Shown here piece by piece: positions 35,727-47,236 of a DNA stretch of 64,000 nt. The stretch lies in NCBI RefSeq assembly GCF_003586285.1, contig NZ_QUBR01000003.1, positions 186,001-250,000 on the forward strand, read 5' to 3'. Made by a program: the position numbers and the translations under genes. The notes beneath the pieces were generated by a model. It made no database searches, was not told the origin of the DNA, and was given only the letters and a program-made list of their open reading frames with translations. Position 1 is the first letter of the stretch. Each line of letters opens with the position of its first letter. The stretch is from Aeromicrobium endophyticum. Its GTDB lineage: Bacteria > Actinomycetota > Actinomycetes > Propionibacteriales > Nocardioidaceae.

Positions 35727-36269
35727 ATGGGCATCGACGAGCTGGGACTGATCGGTGCCGCGATCGCCGTCGGGCTCGGGGCGGCGGTCCTGCCGGTCTT
35801 CGTCAACGCCGAGGTCTACGTCGTCGCCATCGGCGCGACGGTCAACAGCCGGCCGTTCCTCGCTCTGCTGATCGTCATCCACGTCATCGCGACGACGATC
35901 GGCAAGGCCTTCGTGTTCCAGCTGGCGCGCAAGGGCACCAACAAGATCCGCATGGTCGAGCCACGTCCGCCTCGCAGCGCGTTCACGGCGTGGCTTCGTC
36001 GTGTCGGGCGACGGCTGGGGCGCACCCGCGTCATGAAGCGCATCCGCCGGCTCAACGACTGGCTGCTGACGCTGCTCGACCGACCCTACTCCGGCGGCCT
36101 GACGGCGTTCCTGTCGTCGTTGACGGGCATCCCGCCGCTGGCCATCGTCACGATCCTGGCCGGGGCGTCCAAGCAGCCGCAGTGGCTGTTCCTGACCATG
36201 GTCTTCACCGGGCGCCTGATCCAGTTCCTCGCGATCGCCTTCCTCCTCCACCAGGTCAGCTGGTTCTAG
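35727..36269 (+). CDS. small membrane protein, VTT/DedA-like
   Basis: This 180-residue protein has four hydrophobic segments at about 8-30, 42-65, 117-140 and 150-170. A very basic cytosolic loop (PRPPRSAFTAWLRRVGRRLGR, abridged here) lies between the second and third. The GIPPLAIVTILAG segment recalls the VTT (DedA) domain, but the protein is shorter than DedA proteins, so the family is uncertain. It is 12 nt after prmC and 22 nt before the threonylcarbamoyl-AMP synthase, hence in the same operon. Confidence 0.7.
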   Translation: MGIDELGLIGAAIAVGLGAAVLPVFVNAEVYVVAIGATVNSRPFLALLIVIHVIATTIGKAFVFQLARKGTNKIRMVEPRPPRSAFTAWLRRVGRRLGRTRVMKRIRRLNDWLLTLLDRPYSGGLTAFLSSLTGIPPLAIVTILAGASKQPQWLFLTMVFTGRLIQFLAIAFLLHQVSWF

Positions 36270-36291
36270 AGGCTCGTCCTAGGATGACCGG

Positions 36292-36945
36292 GTGAAGTTC
36301 GACTGCAGCGTGGACGAGGAGTACGACCGCGGGTTGCTGGCTGCCCAGGCGGCCCTCGAGCAGGGCAAGCTGGTCGTCCTGCCCACCGACACGGTCTACG
36401 GGGTGGCGGCCGATGCGTTCTCGCCTCGTGCCGTGCAGAACCTGCTCGACGCCAAGGGCCGCGGCCGCGACATGCCGCCGCCGGTGCTGGTCGGCGCCCC
36501 CACGACGCTCGACGCCCTCGCCGTCGACATCCCCGCCTGGTTGCGATCGATGGTCGAGGAGCTGTGGCCCGGCCCGCTGACCGTGGTCTGCCGTCAGCAG
36601 GCCTCGCTCACGTGGGACCTCGGCGACACGCACAACACCGTCGCCGTCCGGATGCCCGACGACCGGCGTGCCCTGGCCCTGCTCAAGCAGACCGGCCCGC
36701 TGGCCGTCAGCAGCGCCAACACCACCGGCCTGCCCGCCGCCCAGAACGTCGACGACGCCGAGGAGATGCTCGGCCCGCGGGTCGCGGTCTACCTCGACGG
36801 GGGTCCCACGTCGTCCGGCACGCCGTCGACGATCCTCGACGCGACCGGCGCGACACCGCGCGTGCTGCGCCAGGGCGCCATCTCCCTCGAGGTGCTGCAC
36901 CGCTTCAACAACACGATCGAGCCCGCGACGGACGCCGGCGCGTGA
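36292..36945 (+). CDS. tsaC: L-threonylcarbamoyladenylate synthase
   Basis: This 217-residue YrdC/Sua5-family enzyme makes threonylcarbamoyl-AMP for tRNA t6A37 modification. It has LVVLPTDTVYGVAADAF (about 25-41), KGRGRDMPPPVLVG, WPGPLTVV and SSANTTGLPAA motifs. It is the short YrdC type without the extra Sua5 domain. The start is GTG; the stop overlaps the wecA-like gene by 4 nt (GTGA). Confidence 0.92.
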   Translation: MKFDCSVDEEYDRGLLAAQAALEQGKLVVLPTDTVYGVAADAFSPRAVQNLLDAKGRGRDMPPPVLVGAPTTLDALAVDIPAWLRSMVEELWPGPLTVVCRQQASLTWDLGDTHNTVAVRMPDDRRALALLKQTGPLAVSSANTTGLPAAQNVDDAEEMLGPRVAVYLDGGPTSSGTPSTILDATGATPRVLRQGAISLEVLHRFNNTIEPATDAGA

Positions 36946-38063
36946 GGGAGTACCTCGTCGTCTTCGGCGTGTCCCTCGGCGTCACGTACCTGCTGGCGTC
37001 GATCGCCCGTCAGGCCGCCTACCACCTCGGTGCCGTGGCGCGCGTCCGTGACCGCGACGTCCACGCGATCCCCACGCCGTACTTCGGCGGCCCCGCGATG
37101 CTCGGTGGCCTCCTGGCCGCCTACCTGGTCGCCACGAGCCTGCCGTTCCTGTCGCTGGCCGACGACGGCGTGTTCGACGACGTCCGCGCGGTCGTGCTCG
37201 GGGGCCTGGTCATCTGCGTGGTGGGCGTCGTCGACGACCTCTACGAGCTCGACGCGCTCAGCAAGTTCGCCGGGCAGGTGCTGGCCGGCATCATCGTGGT
37301 CGCCCAGGGCGTGCAGTTCTACTACCTGCCGCTGTACGGCAACTACATCGGCCTCGACCAGGCGCAGGCGATGATCTTCACGGTGCTCCTCATCGTGGGC
37401 ACGGCCAATGCGGTCAACTTCGTCGACGGCCTCGACGGGCTGGCTGCGGGCATGGTCGCGATCGGAGCCGTCGCCTTCTTCGCCTACGCCTTCGTGCTGG
37501 CTGTCGAGAACGGCGAGACCCGCGCGATCGCGGCTGCGCTGCTGACGGCGGCGCTGGCCGGCGCCTGCATCGGCATCCTGCCGCACAACTTCTTCCCGGC
37601 ACGGATGTTCATCGGCGACTCCGGCTCGATGCTGATCGGGTTCGTCCTGGCGTGCTCGTCGATCAGCCTGACCGGTCAGTTCCCGGCGACGGAGATCTCC
37701 GAGGGCATCGGCGGTGCCGAGCGCAGCTTCCTGCCCACGCTGCTGCCGCTGATCCTGCCGTTCACGATCCTGCTGGTGCCGTTCGTCGACCTCGCTCTGG
37801 CGGTCGTCCGCCGCACGCGGGCCGGCCGATCGCCGTTCAGCCCCGACAAGATGCACATCCACCACCGGCTGCTCGAGATCGGCCACTCCCACCGCCGTGC
37901 CGTGCTGCTCATGTACGCCTTCGCGGGCCTGGTGGCCTTCGGCAGCGTCGTCATCAGCCTGTTCAGCGGCTGGCAGTCGATCGCGGGCTTCGGCGCCCTG
38001 GCGGTGCTGACGACGGCGGCGGTCTTCCTGCTGCCCAAGCTCGAGGAGAAGGTGTGGTCGTGA
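36942..38063 (+). CDS. wecA: WecA-type undecaprenyl-phosphate N-acetylaminosugar-1-phosphate transferase
   Basis: This 373-residue polytopic enzyme (about ten or eleven helices) of the MraY/WecA family starts cell-wall or linker polysaccharide assembly on a decaprenyl/undecaprenyl carrier. It has PTPYFGGPAMLGG, VVDDLYELDALSKF, NAVNFVDGLDGLAAG and FIGDSGSMLIGF, with PDKMHIHHRLLEIG holding the HxHH motif. Position between tsaC and atpI-like is as in mycobacteria (Rv1302). GTG start overlaps the previous stop. Confidence 0.93.
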   Translation: MREYLVVFGVSLGVTYLLASIARQAAYHLGAVARVRDRDVHAIPTPYFGGPAMLGGLLAAYLVATSLPFLSLADDGVFDDVRAVVLGGLVICVVGVVDDLYELDALSKFAGQVLAGIIVVAQGVQFYYLPLYGNYIGLDQAQAMIFTVLLIVGTANAVNFVDGLDGLAAGMVAIGAVAFFAYAFVLAVENGETRAIAAALLTAALAGACIGILPHNFFPARMFIGDSGSMLIGFVLACSSISLTGQFPATEISEGIGGAERSFLPTLLPLILPFTILLVPFVDLALAVVRRTRAGRSPFSPDKMHIHHRLLEIGHSHRRAVLLMYAFAGLVAFGSVVISLFSGWQSIAGFGALAVLTTAAVFLLPKLEEKVWS

Positions 38064-38470
38064 GCGCCTCGTCGACGATGCGGCGCGTCGTGCTGCCGGT
38101 CGCGGGCGTCACGGCGCTGGCGGCGGCGAGCTTCGGCGCGGCCCAGGGCCTCGACGGCGTCGTGGGAGCGCTGCTCGGGGGAGCGGTCGTGATCGTGTTC
38201 CTCGGCTCGACGCCGGTCGTGCTGACCCCGTTGGTCCGGCGCAGCGCGGCGATGTCCCTGCCCGTCGCGCTGACCTTCCTCGGGGTCAAGTCGGTGGCGG
38301 CGCTGGTCGTGCTCGCGCTGCTGTTCGACGTGGGGGGTCTGGCAGGCCGCATCGACTTCATGGCCTTCGGGATCACGGCCATTGCAGCGTCGTTGGCATG
38401 GACGATCCTGCAGCTCGTTGCGTTCCGCAACGAGCGTGTACCCACCTATGACCTGGGTAACAAGGACTGA
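38060..38470 (+). CDS. AtpI-like membrane protein
   Basis: This 136-residue protein has four predicted helices (about 10-28, 33-52, 68-88, 100-122). By size and position just before atpB it corresponds to the AtpI/Rv1303 class, thought to help assemble the c-ring. Sequence similarity is low, as usual for this family. GTG at 38060 overlaps the wecA stop (GTGA). Confidence 0.75.
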   Translation: MSASSTMRRVVLPVAGVTALAAASFGAAQGLDGVVGALLGGAVVIVFLGSTPVVLTPLVRRSAAMSLPVALTFLGVKSVAALVVLALLFDVGGLAGRIDFMAFGITAIAASLAWTILQLVAFRNERVPTYDLGNKD

Positions 38471-38602
38471 GCAGACCCTGATAATGTCAGCAGTGCGAGA
38501 CGGGCCATGCCATGCGCCGGCTCCTCGCACGACAATGACGCTGGCCGTATGCCCCACCGATGAGAATCGAGGGCGACCGCGCCATGAGACAAAGGTGAAT
38601 GA

Positions 38603-39394
38603 GTGACGCTCGCCTCCATCGCATTCGGTGCGGTAACCGGTCCGCCCAGCCCCGGGCCGTCCGACTTCGATCTTCCCGGCATCGCCGGTTCGGCCGTCAC
38701 CAAGCCCATGGTGCTCGTGGCGCTCTCGGTCGTGCTGATCGTGGCGCTGTTCTACTCGATGGCCCGCCCGGCCGCCGTCGTCCCCGGACGTCTGCAGTTC
38801 GCCGGAGAGCTGGTCTACGGCTTCGTCCGCAACGGCATCGCCCGCGAGAACATCGGCTCGCACGACTTCCAGAAGTTCGTGCCCTTCCTGTTCTCGTTGT
38901 TCCTGTTCGTGCTGGTGAACAACTTCTACGGCCTCATCCCGGTGATCCAGTTCCCGACGATGTCGCACATCGGCTACCCGTTGTCGATCGCGGTGCTGGC
39001 CTGGCTCGTCTACAACGGAGCCGGCATCGCCAAGAAGGGCTTCTTCGGCTACCTCAAGCACGAGACCGTCCCGCCGGGCATGGACAAGTGGATCCTCCCG
39101 CTGCTGGTGCCGCTGGAGTTCCTGTCCAACATCATCCTGCGCCCCATCACGCTGACGCTGCGTCTGTTCGCGACGATGTTCGCCGGACACCTCCTCGTGA
39201 TCCTGTTCTCGCTCGGTGGCGAGTACCTGCTGCTGCACTCCGACCCCGTGCTCAACAAGGTCGCCGGCGGGTTCTCGGTCGTCCTGGCCATCGCCATCAG
39301 CTTCCTGGAGATCCTCGTGATGTTCCTCCAGGCCTACGTGTTCACCCTCCTGACCTCGATGTACATCAGCGAAGCCATCGCTGACGAGCACTGA
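38603..39394 (+). CDS. atpB: ATP synthase F0 subunit a
   Basis: This 263-residue membrane subunit has the essential Arg in [15 protein letters not shown] (helix 4) facing the c-ring proton site, and [23 protein letters not shown] in the last helix. GTG at 38603. The 132 nt upstream hold no gene; TAATGT (38482-38487) could be a -10 but no good -35 is seen, so a weak operon promoter or read-through from wecA are both possible. Confidence 0.95.
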   Translation: MTLASIAFGAVTGPPSPGPSDFDLPGIAGSAVTKPMVLVALSVVLIVALFYSMARPAAVVPGRLQFAGELVYGFVRNGIARENIGSHDFQKFVPFLFSLFLFVLVNNFYGLIPVIQFPTMSHIGYPLSIAVLAWLVYNGAGIAKKGFFGYLKHETVPPGMDKWILPLLVPLEFLSNIILRPITLTLRLFATMFAGHLLVILFSLGGEYLLLHSDPVLNKVAGGFSVVLAIAISFLEILVMFLQAYVFTLLTSMYISEAIADEH

Positions 39395-39477
39395 GACCAG
39401 CAGGCGAACGACAACTTCACAGTCATCTCTTCCCACCCACGACTCGGACACTCCGTGTCGCAACGAAAGGAAATGCC

Positions 39478-39702
39478 GTGGAAACCATCGGCACTCTGAA
39501 CATGGTCGGTCTCGGCCTCGCCGCGATCGGCCCCGGTATCGGCGTCGGCCTGATCTTCGCCGCGTTCGTCACCGGTGTCGCCCGTCAGCCCGAGGCTGAG
39601 GGCAAGCTGCGTCAGATCGCGATCCTCGGCTTCGTCCTCGCCGAGCAGTTCTTCATCATCGGACTGGCCCTGGCGTTCGTCCTCAAGGCCAGCAACACCT
39701 GA
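39478..39702 (+). CDS. atpE: ATP synthase F0 subunit c
   Basis: This 74-residue hairpin protein has two helices joined by the polar loop RQPE (36-39). Proton-binding E56 lies in FVLAEQFF. It starts with GTG and has AAAGGAAATGCC upstream. This is the subunit bound by diarylquinolines in mycobacteria. Confidence 0.96.
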   Translation: METIGTLNMVGLGLAAIGPGIGVGLIFAAFVTGVARQPEAEGKLRQIAILGFVLAEQFFIIGLALAFVLKASNT

Positions 39703-39731
39703 TTCACGATTCTTCGACAGAAGGCAGCCAC

Positions 39732-40283
39732 ATGATCTCGACATTCGTCTTCGCGGCAGCGGAGAACGCGGAGGAAGAGGAGCTGAACCCGTTGATCCCG
39801 CACGTCGCGGAGATCATCATCGGCTTCGTCTTCTTCGCGATCCTCCTCCTGCTGATCTGGAAGGTCGTCGTCCCGCTGTTCGAGAAGGCGTACGCCGAGC
39901 GCACTGCCGCCATCGAAGGTGGCATCGAGGAGGCCCAGGCAGCCCAGAAGGAGGCCAAGGCCGCTCTCGAGCAGTACACGGCCCAGCTCGCGGGGGCGCG
40001 GCACGAAGCCGCCGCCATCCGCGAGGAGGCCAAGGAGCAGGGCGCACAGATCATCGCCGAGCTGCGGGCCCAGGCGCAGGCCGAGGCCGAGCGCATCACC
40101 ACGACGGCGCACGCGCAGGTCGAGGCCGAGCGTGCTCAGGTCCTGGCTCAGCTCAAGGGCGAGGTCGGATCGATGGCCACCGCACTGGCGGGCCGCATCG
40201 TCGGCGAGGTCCTCGACGACTCCGCGGCCCAGAAGCGCACGGTCGAGCGCTTCATCGCCGAGCTCGAGGAGTCGGCGAACTGA
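39732..40283 (+). CDS. atpF: ATP synthase F0 subunit b
   Basis: This 183-residue stator subunit has one N-terminal helix (about 22-42) followed by a long alanine/glutamate-rich coiled coil (45-165). It is not fused to delta, unlike mycobacterial AtpFH. Its stop shares one base with the atpH start (TGATG). Confidence 0.94.
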   Translation: MISTFVFAAAENAEEEELNPLIPHVAEIIIGFVFFAILLLLIWKVVVPLFEKAYAERTAAIEGGIEEAQAAQKEAKAALEQYTAQLAGARHEAAAIREEAKEQGAQIIAELRAQAQAEAERITTTAHAQVEAERAQVLAQLKGEVGSMATALAGRIVGEVLDDSAAQKRTVERFIAELEESAN

Positions 40284-41083
40284 TGCGAGGCATTTCAGCG
40301 AAGTCTCTCGACGAGGTCCTGGCCGCGGTCAGCGCGGCCGGGACCGGATCGGGCGACCTCGGAGTCGAGCTGTTCGACATCGTCGCGACGCTCGATCGTG
40401 AGCCCGCGCTGCGGCGCGTGCTGACCGACCCGTCGACCGAGGCCGAGGCCAAAGCAGGGCTCGCCGAGCAGGTCTTCGGCGGCAAGGTCAGCGCCGACGC
40501 CGTCACGGTCCTGCGCGTGGCCGTCAGCGGCCGCTGGGCGTCGGGCCGCGACCTCACCGACGGTCTCGAGACCGCCGGGGTGACGGCACTGGTGGCTGCG
40601 GCCGACAGCGCCGGTCAGCTCGACGACGTCGAGACCGAGCTGTTCGAGGTCGGGCGCTTCGTCCGTTCCGACGGCGAGCTGCGCCAGGTCATCTCCGACC
40701 GCGGGGTGCCGTCGGCGCCCAAGAGCGAGCTGCTGTCCGGCCTGCTCGGCGGCAAGGTGTCGGCCACGACGCTGGCTCTGGCCTCGCAGGCGGCCACCGC
40801 CCGCACGGGCTCGTTCGAGCGGGTCCTGACGGCGTTCGGCGTCGTCGCGGCCGAGCGTCGCAGCCGGCTGCTCGCCGAGGTGCGGGTCGCCACCGAGCTC
40901 GGCGAGGACGAGAAGACCCGGTTGGGCGCCGCGCTGGCCAAGAAGTACGGACGCGACGTCCACCTGAACGTCGTCGTCGATCCGTCGATCGTCGGAGGCA
41001 TCTCCGTCGCCGTGGGCGACGAGGTCGTCGACGGCACCATGTCAACTCGCCTCGAGGTCGCCCGTCGGCGACTCGCGGGCTGA
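40283..41083 (+). CDS. atpH: ATP synthase F1 subunit delta, extended actinobacterial form
   Basis: This 266-residue subunit is about 90 residues longer than E. coli delta (177). It has an N-terminal helical bundle and the conserved C-terminal [27 protein letters not shown]. Extended delta subunits are normal in actinobacteria of this group. Links F1 to the b-subunit stalk. Confidence 0.93.
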   Translation: MRGISAKSLDEVLAAVSAAGTGSGDLGVELFDIVATLDREPALRRVLTDPSTEAEAKAGLAEQVFGGKVSADAVTVLRVAVSGRWASGRDLTDGLETAGVTALVAAADSAGQLDDVETELFEVGRFVRSDGELRQVISDRGVPSAPKSELLSGLLGGKVSATTLALASQAATARTGSFERVLTAFGVVAAERRSRLLAEVRVATELGEDEKTRLGAALAKKYGRDVHLNVVVDPSIVGGISVAVGDEVVDGTMSTRLEVARRRLAG

Positions 41084-41132
41084 AGCTCTTTCACCGAACC
41101 ACGACTTTCCACAGAAGAAGGCAGGCACACAC

Positions 41133-42773
41133 ATGGCGGAACTCACCATCCGTCCGGACGAGATCCGTGACGCGTTGCAGAAGTTCGTGGCCGACTACAA
41201 GCCCAGCGCTGCGGCCACCGAAGAGGTCGGCATCGTCGCGACCGCCGGAGACGGCATCGCCCGCGTCGAGGGTCTGCCCTCGGCCATGGCCAACGAGCTC
41301 CTCGAGTTCGAGGACGGCACGCTGGGCCTCGCCCTCAACCTCGACGTCCGCGAGATCGGCGTCGTCATCCTCGGTGAGTTCTCCGGCATCGAAGAGGGCC
41401 AGACCGTCCGCCGCACCGGCGAGGTCCTGTCGGTCCCCGTGGGCGACAACTACCTCGGCCGCGTCGTCGACCCGCTCGGCGCCCCGATCGACGGCCTCGG
41501 CGAGATCGTGACCGACAAGCGTCGCGCCCTCGAGCTGCAGGCCCCCAACGTCATGCAGCGCAAGAGCGTGCACGAGCCGATGATGACGGGCCTCAAGGCC
41601 ATCGACTCGCTGACCCCCATCGGCCGCGGCCAGCGCCAGCTGATCATCGGCGACCGCCAGACCGGCAAGACCGCCATCGCGATCGACACGATCATCAACC
41701 AGAAGGAGTTCTGGGAGTCGGGCGACCCGCAGAAGCAGGTCCGCTGCATCTACGTCGCCATCGGCCAGAAGGGCTCGACGATCGCCTCGGTGCGCGGCGC
41801 CCTCGAAGAGGCCGGCGCGCTGGAGTACACCACGATCGTGGCCGCTCCCGCCTCCGACTCCGCGGGATTCAAGTACCTCGCCCCGTACACCGGCTCGGCC
41901 ATCGGCCAGGAGTGGATGTACCAGGGCAAGCACGTCCTGATCGTGTTCGACGACCTGTCCAAGCAGGCCGAGGCGTACCGCGCCGTGTCGCTGCTGCTGC
42001 GTCGTCCGCCGGGCCGCGAGGCCTACCCGGGTGACGTGTTCTACCTGCACTCGCGGCTGCTCGAGCGCTGCGCCAAGCTCAGCGACGAGCTGGGTGCCGG
42101 CTCGATGACGGGTCTGCCGATCATCGAGACCAAGGCCAACGACGTGTCGGCCTACATCCCGACCAACGTCATCTCGATCACCGACGGCCAGATCTTCCTG
42201 CAGTCCGACCTGTTCAACGCCAACCAGCGTCCCGCGGTCGACGTCGGCATCTCGGTGTCGCGCGTCGGCGGCGCCGCGATGCAGAAGTCGATGAAGAAGG
42301 TCACCGGATCGCTGAAGGTCGAGCTCGCGCAGTACCGCGCGATGGAGGCGTTCGCGATGTTCGCGTCCGACCTCGACGCGGCGTCCAAGCAGCAGCTGGC
42401 CCGTGGTCAGCGCATCATGGAGCTGTTCAAGCAGGGGCAGTACGCGCCGTTCCCGGTCGAGAACCAGGTCGTCTCGATCTGGGCCGCGTCGGCCGGCAAG
42501 CTCGACGCCGTCCCGGTCGAGGACGTCTCGCGCTTCGAGACCGAGTTCCTCGACTACCTCAAGCGGTCGCACGCCGGCATCCTCGATGCCATCCGTGAGA
42601 CCGGCAAGTTCGAGGACGACAACCGGTCGGCTCTCGAGCAGGCGTACGACTCGTTCACCGATCAGTTCGAGACCTCCGAGGGCGGGTCGATCAAGGCCGG
42701 TCACGAGGAGTTCGAGGCGCTGTCCGACGAAGACGTCGAGCAGGAGCAGATCGTCAAGCAGAAGCGGGGCTGA
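41133..42773 (+). CDS. atpA: ATP synthase F1 subunit alpha
   Basis: This 546-residue non-catalytic nucleotide-binding subunit has the P-loop GDRQTGKT (about 173-180) and the ATP synthase alpha/beta signature [14 protein letters not shown]. The acidic C-terminus ([16 protein letters not shown]) extends about 30 residues beyond E. coli alpha, as in mycobacteria, where it suppresses ATP hydrolysis. AGAAGAAGGCAGG upstream. Confidence 0.97.
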   Translation: MAELTIRPDEIRDALQKFVADYKPSAAATEEVGIVATAGDGIARVEGLPSAMANELLEFEDGTLGLALNLDVREIGVVILGEFSGIEEGQTVRRTGEVLSVPVGDNYLGRVVDPLGAPIDGLGEIVTDKRRALELQAPNVMQRKSVHEPMMTGLKAIDSLTPIGRGQRQLIIGDRQTGKTAIAIDTIINQKEFWESGDPQKQVRCIYVAIGQKGSTIASVRGALEEAGALEYTTIVAAPASDSAGFKYLAPYTGSAIGQEWMYQGKHVLIVFDDLSKQAEAYRAVSLLLRRPPGREAYPGDVFYLHSRLLERCAKLSDELGAGSMTGLPIIETKANDVSAYIPTNVISITDGQIFLQSDLFNANQRPAVDVGISVSRVGGAAMQKSMKKVTGSLKVELAQYRAMEAFAMFASDLDAASKQQLARGQRIMELFKQGQYAPFPVENQVVSIWAASAGKLDAVPVEDVSRFETEFLDYLKRSHAGILDAIRETGKFEDDNRSALEQAYDSFTDQFETSEGGSIKAGHEEFEALSDEDVEQEQIVKQKRG

Positions 42774-42775
42774 CG

Positions 42776-45170
<2,395 letters not shown>

Positions 45171-45171
<1 letters not shown>

Positions 45172-45566
45172 TGGCATCGTCGGATCAGAGCAAGGCTCTG
45201 CAGATCGAGCTCGTCGCGGCCGACCGCGTCGTGTGGTCCGGGCAGGCCCGGGAGGTCCTCGCGCGTACCGTCGCCGGCGACCTCGGGGTGCTGTCGGGCC
45301 ACGCGCCGCTGCTGTCGCTGCTCGTGCCGGGCGTCGTCGAGATCCGTCCGCTCGAGGGCAGCGAGATCGTCCGCGTGGCGGTCGGCGACGGCTTCTTGTC
45401 GGTCTCCGACAACCACGTGTCGATCCTGAGCGAGGACGCGTTCCTCGCCTCTGAGATCGACGCCGCCGCCGTCAAGGCAGACATCGAGACGGCACGCGCC
45501 GAGGGCGACACCGAGGCCGAGCGCCGGGCCGAGGCGAAGCTGCGGCTCGTCGACAAGACGCCCTGA
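45171..45566 (+). CDS. atpC: ATP synthase F1 subunit epsilon
   Basis: This 131-residue subunit has the N-terminal beta-sandwich (GDLGVLSGHAPLLSLLVPG) and a C-terminal helical hairpin that can block rotation. Starts on the last base of the atpD stop (TGATG). It closes the atp operon proper. Confidence 0.95.
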
Positions 45567-45601
45567 CGCACGAGGCCTGAGACGACAGGAGGGGGTTGAC
45601 C

Positions 45602-46048
45602 GTGCCGCTGTGGTGGTGGTTGGTCGACTCCCTCCTGTTCGTCGTGGTGCTGCTGGTCCTGCTGCTGGTGGGCCTGCTGGTGCGCGGTCGCCTGCTGGCC
45701 CGCTCCGGCGGCGCCTTCGACATGAGCGTGACCCGCGGCTCCGAGAAGCGCGCGAAGGGTTGGATGCACGGTCTTGCGGTCTACGGTGACACCGAGCTGC
45801 GCTGGTTCCGCACGTTCTCGCTGTCGTGGAGGCCGCGCTACCGGTTCACCCGCGGCGACGTGCTGATCGAGGGGCGACGCGAGCCCCAGGGCGACGAGGT
45901 GCACGCGATCCACCCGGGTCACCTCATCGTCGAGACGACGTGCGCCGCCGATGTCCGGCAGTTCGCCCTCAGCCCCGACGCGCTGACAGGCCTGCTGTCG
46001 TGGTTGGAGTCCTCGCCGCCGGGCCAGCGCGTCAACAACGTCCTGTGA
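45602..46048 (+). CDS. DUF2550 family membrane-anchored protein
   Basis: This 148-residue protein has one N-terminal helix (about 3-28), then a cytosolic domain with KGWMHGLAVYGDTELRWFRTFSLS. It is the DUF2550 protein that follows atpC in mycobacteria (Rv1312). Function unknown. AGGAGG at 45587-45592 is 9 nt before GTG at 45602 and only 3 nt before an in-frame TTG at 45596, so GTG is preferred. Confidence 0.85.
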   Translation: MPLWWWLVDSLLFVVVLLVLLLVGLLVRGRLLARSGGAFDMSVTRGSEKRAKGWMHGLAVYGDTELRWFRTFSLSWRPRYRFTRGDVLIEGRREPQGDEVHAIHPGHLIVETTCAADVRQFALSPDALTGLLSWLESSPPGQRVNNVL

Positions 46049-46166
46049 CACGCAGCCGTGCGACCTGTGCCAAACCGGTTGACGGCCCGAGCGGTGCAGG
46101 CGAGAATCGACAGATGTTCTCAGGGCCGTCCGGCCCGTCCCCCCGGAACTGAAGGTGTCCTACGTG

Positions 46167-46376
46167 ATGAAGCGACTTGTTGTCGGAGTGTTCGTGTCGG
46201 CCGTGGCTGTGGTCGGGGTCGCGCCCGCTGCGTCGGCGGCCCCCCATCGCGAGGTCCACACCGCGGTGGCCAAGGTCAAGGTCAAGAAGCCGAAGGCCCC
46301 CAAGGTCATCGACTGGGACGCTCCGGCCCCCGCGCCGGGCCGCGGTTACACGACCCAGCGCATCGACTGGGACTGA
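46167..46376 (+). CDS. small secreted basic protein with repeated IDWD tetrapeptide
   Basis: This 69-residue protein has a clear Sec signal peptide (MKRLVVGVFVSAVAVVGVAP, cleavage likely after ASA near residue 27). A mature part of about 42 residues follows, rich in Lys/Val and then Pro. The tetrapeptide IDWD occurs twice, at VIDWDAP and at the very C-terminus QRIDWD. No family is recognised. A GTG four codons earlier is a possible alternative start. Small periplasmic or cell-wall protein of unknown role. Confidence 0.65.
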   Translation: MKRLVVGVFVSAVAVVGVAPAASAAPHREVHTAVAKVKVKKPKAPKVIDWDAPAPAPGRGYTTQRIDWD

Positions 46377-46410
46377 GCGCCTTTGCGTCGTTCGCCAGTG
46401 AGGCCGCTCG

Positions 46411-46524
46411 CGGCCGAACGTGAGGGCGAAGCCCGAGGCGAAGTTCGAGGCGAAGTTCGGCCGGCTGCATGGTCGTGCGAGCGTGATCGCCCACCAGGCT
46501 TCGTGGCGGGGCGGCTTCGCCGCG
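46411..46524. repeat. gene-free segment with inverted and tandem repeats and a dispersed-repeat core
   Basis: CGGCCGAAC (46411-46419) pairs with GTTCGGCCG (46455-46463), enclosing two perfect tandem copies of GAGGCGAAGTTC (46435-46458). GGCGGCTTCGCCGCG at 46510-46524 is identical to 7677-7691. Nothing coding is seen in 46377-46582. Confidence 0.6.
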
Positions 46525-46582
46525 GACCACTCACGCTGCGCTAGCCCGCTGATCGCGCTCGGGCGCTACGCGCCCTCGACGA

Positions 46583-47155
46583 TCAGCGCTCACCACCCGG
46601 CACCCAGAGCACATCGCCCTTCTCGCGGTTGGCGTACCGGCCGAGGATGAACAGCAGGTCGCTGAGCCGGTTGAGGTACTTGGCTGTCAGCACGTTCATG
46701 GTCTCGCCGTGCTCCTCCAGCGCGGCCCACGCCGAGCGCTCGGCCCGGCGCACCACGGTGCACGCGACGTGCACGGCCGCGGCCGACGGCGTCCCCCCGC
46801 GCAGGATGAACGACCGCAGCTTCGGCACCTGCTCGTTGTAGTGGTCGCACCAGCCCTCCAGCCGATCGACGTAGTCGGGCTCGACGCGCAGCGGCGGGTA
46901 CTCGGGATTCTCGACGACGGGGCACGACAGGTCGGCTCCCACGTCGAACAGGTCGTTCTGCACGTGCGTCAGCACCGAGACGACATCGTCGTCGAGCGTG
47001 CCGAGCGCGATCGCGAGCCCGATCTGCGCATTGGCCTCGTCGACGTCGGCATAGGCGGCCAGGCGCAGGTCCAGCTTGCTGGTCTTGCTCATGTCGCCGA
47101 GGTTGGTGGTGCCGTCGTCGCCGGTTCGGGTGTATATCCGCGTGAGGTTGACCAT
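46583..47155 (-). CDS. pduO: PduO-type ATP:cob(I)alamin adenosyltransferase
   Basis: This 190-residue enzyme makes adenosylcobalamin. It has the PduO signature TRTGDDGTTNLGDMSKTSKLDLRLAAYADVDE in part, a central helical bundle, and CTVVRRAERSAWA and LNRLSDLLFILGRYAN at the C-terminus. It is divergent from meaA, whose product needs adenosylcobalamin, so a shared control region is meaningful. Equivalent to Rv1314c by position. Confidence 0.94.
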   Translation of the reverse strand: MVNLTRIYTRTGDDGTTNLGDMSKTSKLDLRLAAYADVDEANAQIGLAIALGTLDDDVVSVLTHVQNDLFDVGADLSCPVVENPEYPPLRVEPDYVDRLEGWCDHYNEQVPKLRSFILRGGTPSAAAVHVACTVVRRAERSAWAALEEHGETMNVLTAKYLNRLSDLLFILGRYANREKGDVLWVPGGER

Positions 47156-47207
47156 GCGCTGATCCTAGGTGGCCCACCGATGTGATCCACGCCGCAGTCT
47201 GTCCTCA

Positions 47208-47231
47208 TCAGGTTACGGACAGGTAACCTGA
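47208..47231 (+). promoter_or_regulatory. 24-bp perfect inverted repeat at the meaA promoter
   Basis: TCAGGTTAC (47208-47216), six bases, GTAACCTGA (47223-47231). The right arm contains TAACCT, a likely -10 for a leaderless transcript since the meaA ATG is at 47237 with no Shine-Dalgarno. Similar GTTAC-N6-GTAA/TTAAC sites lie at ccr and at the thiolase. Probable operator for a dimeric (for example TetR-family) regulator. Confidence 0.7.
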
Positions 47232-47236
47232 CGCCT

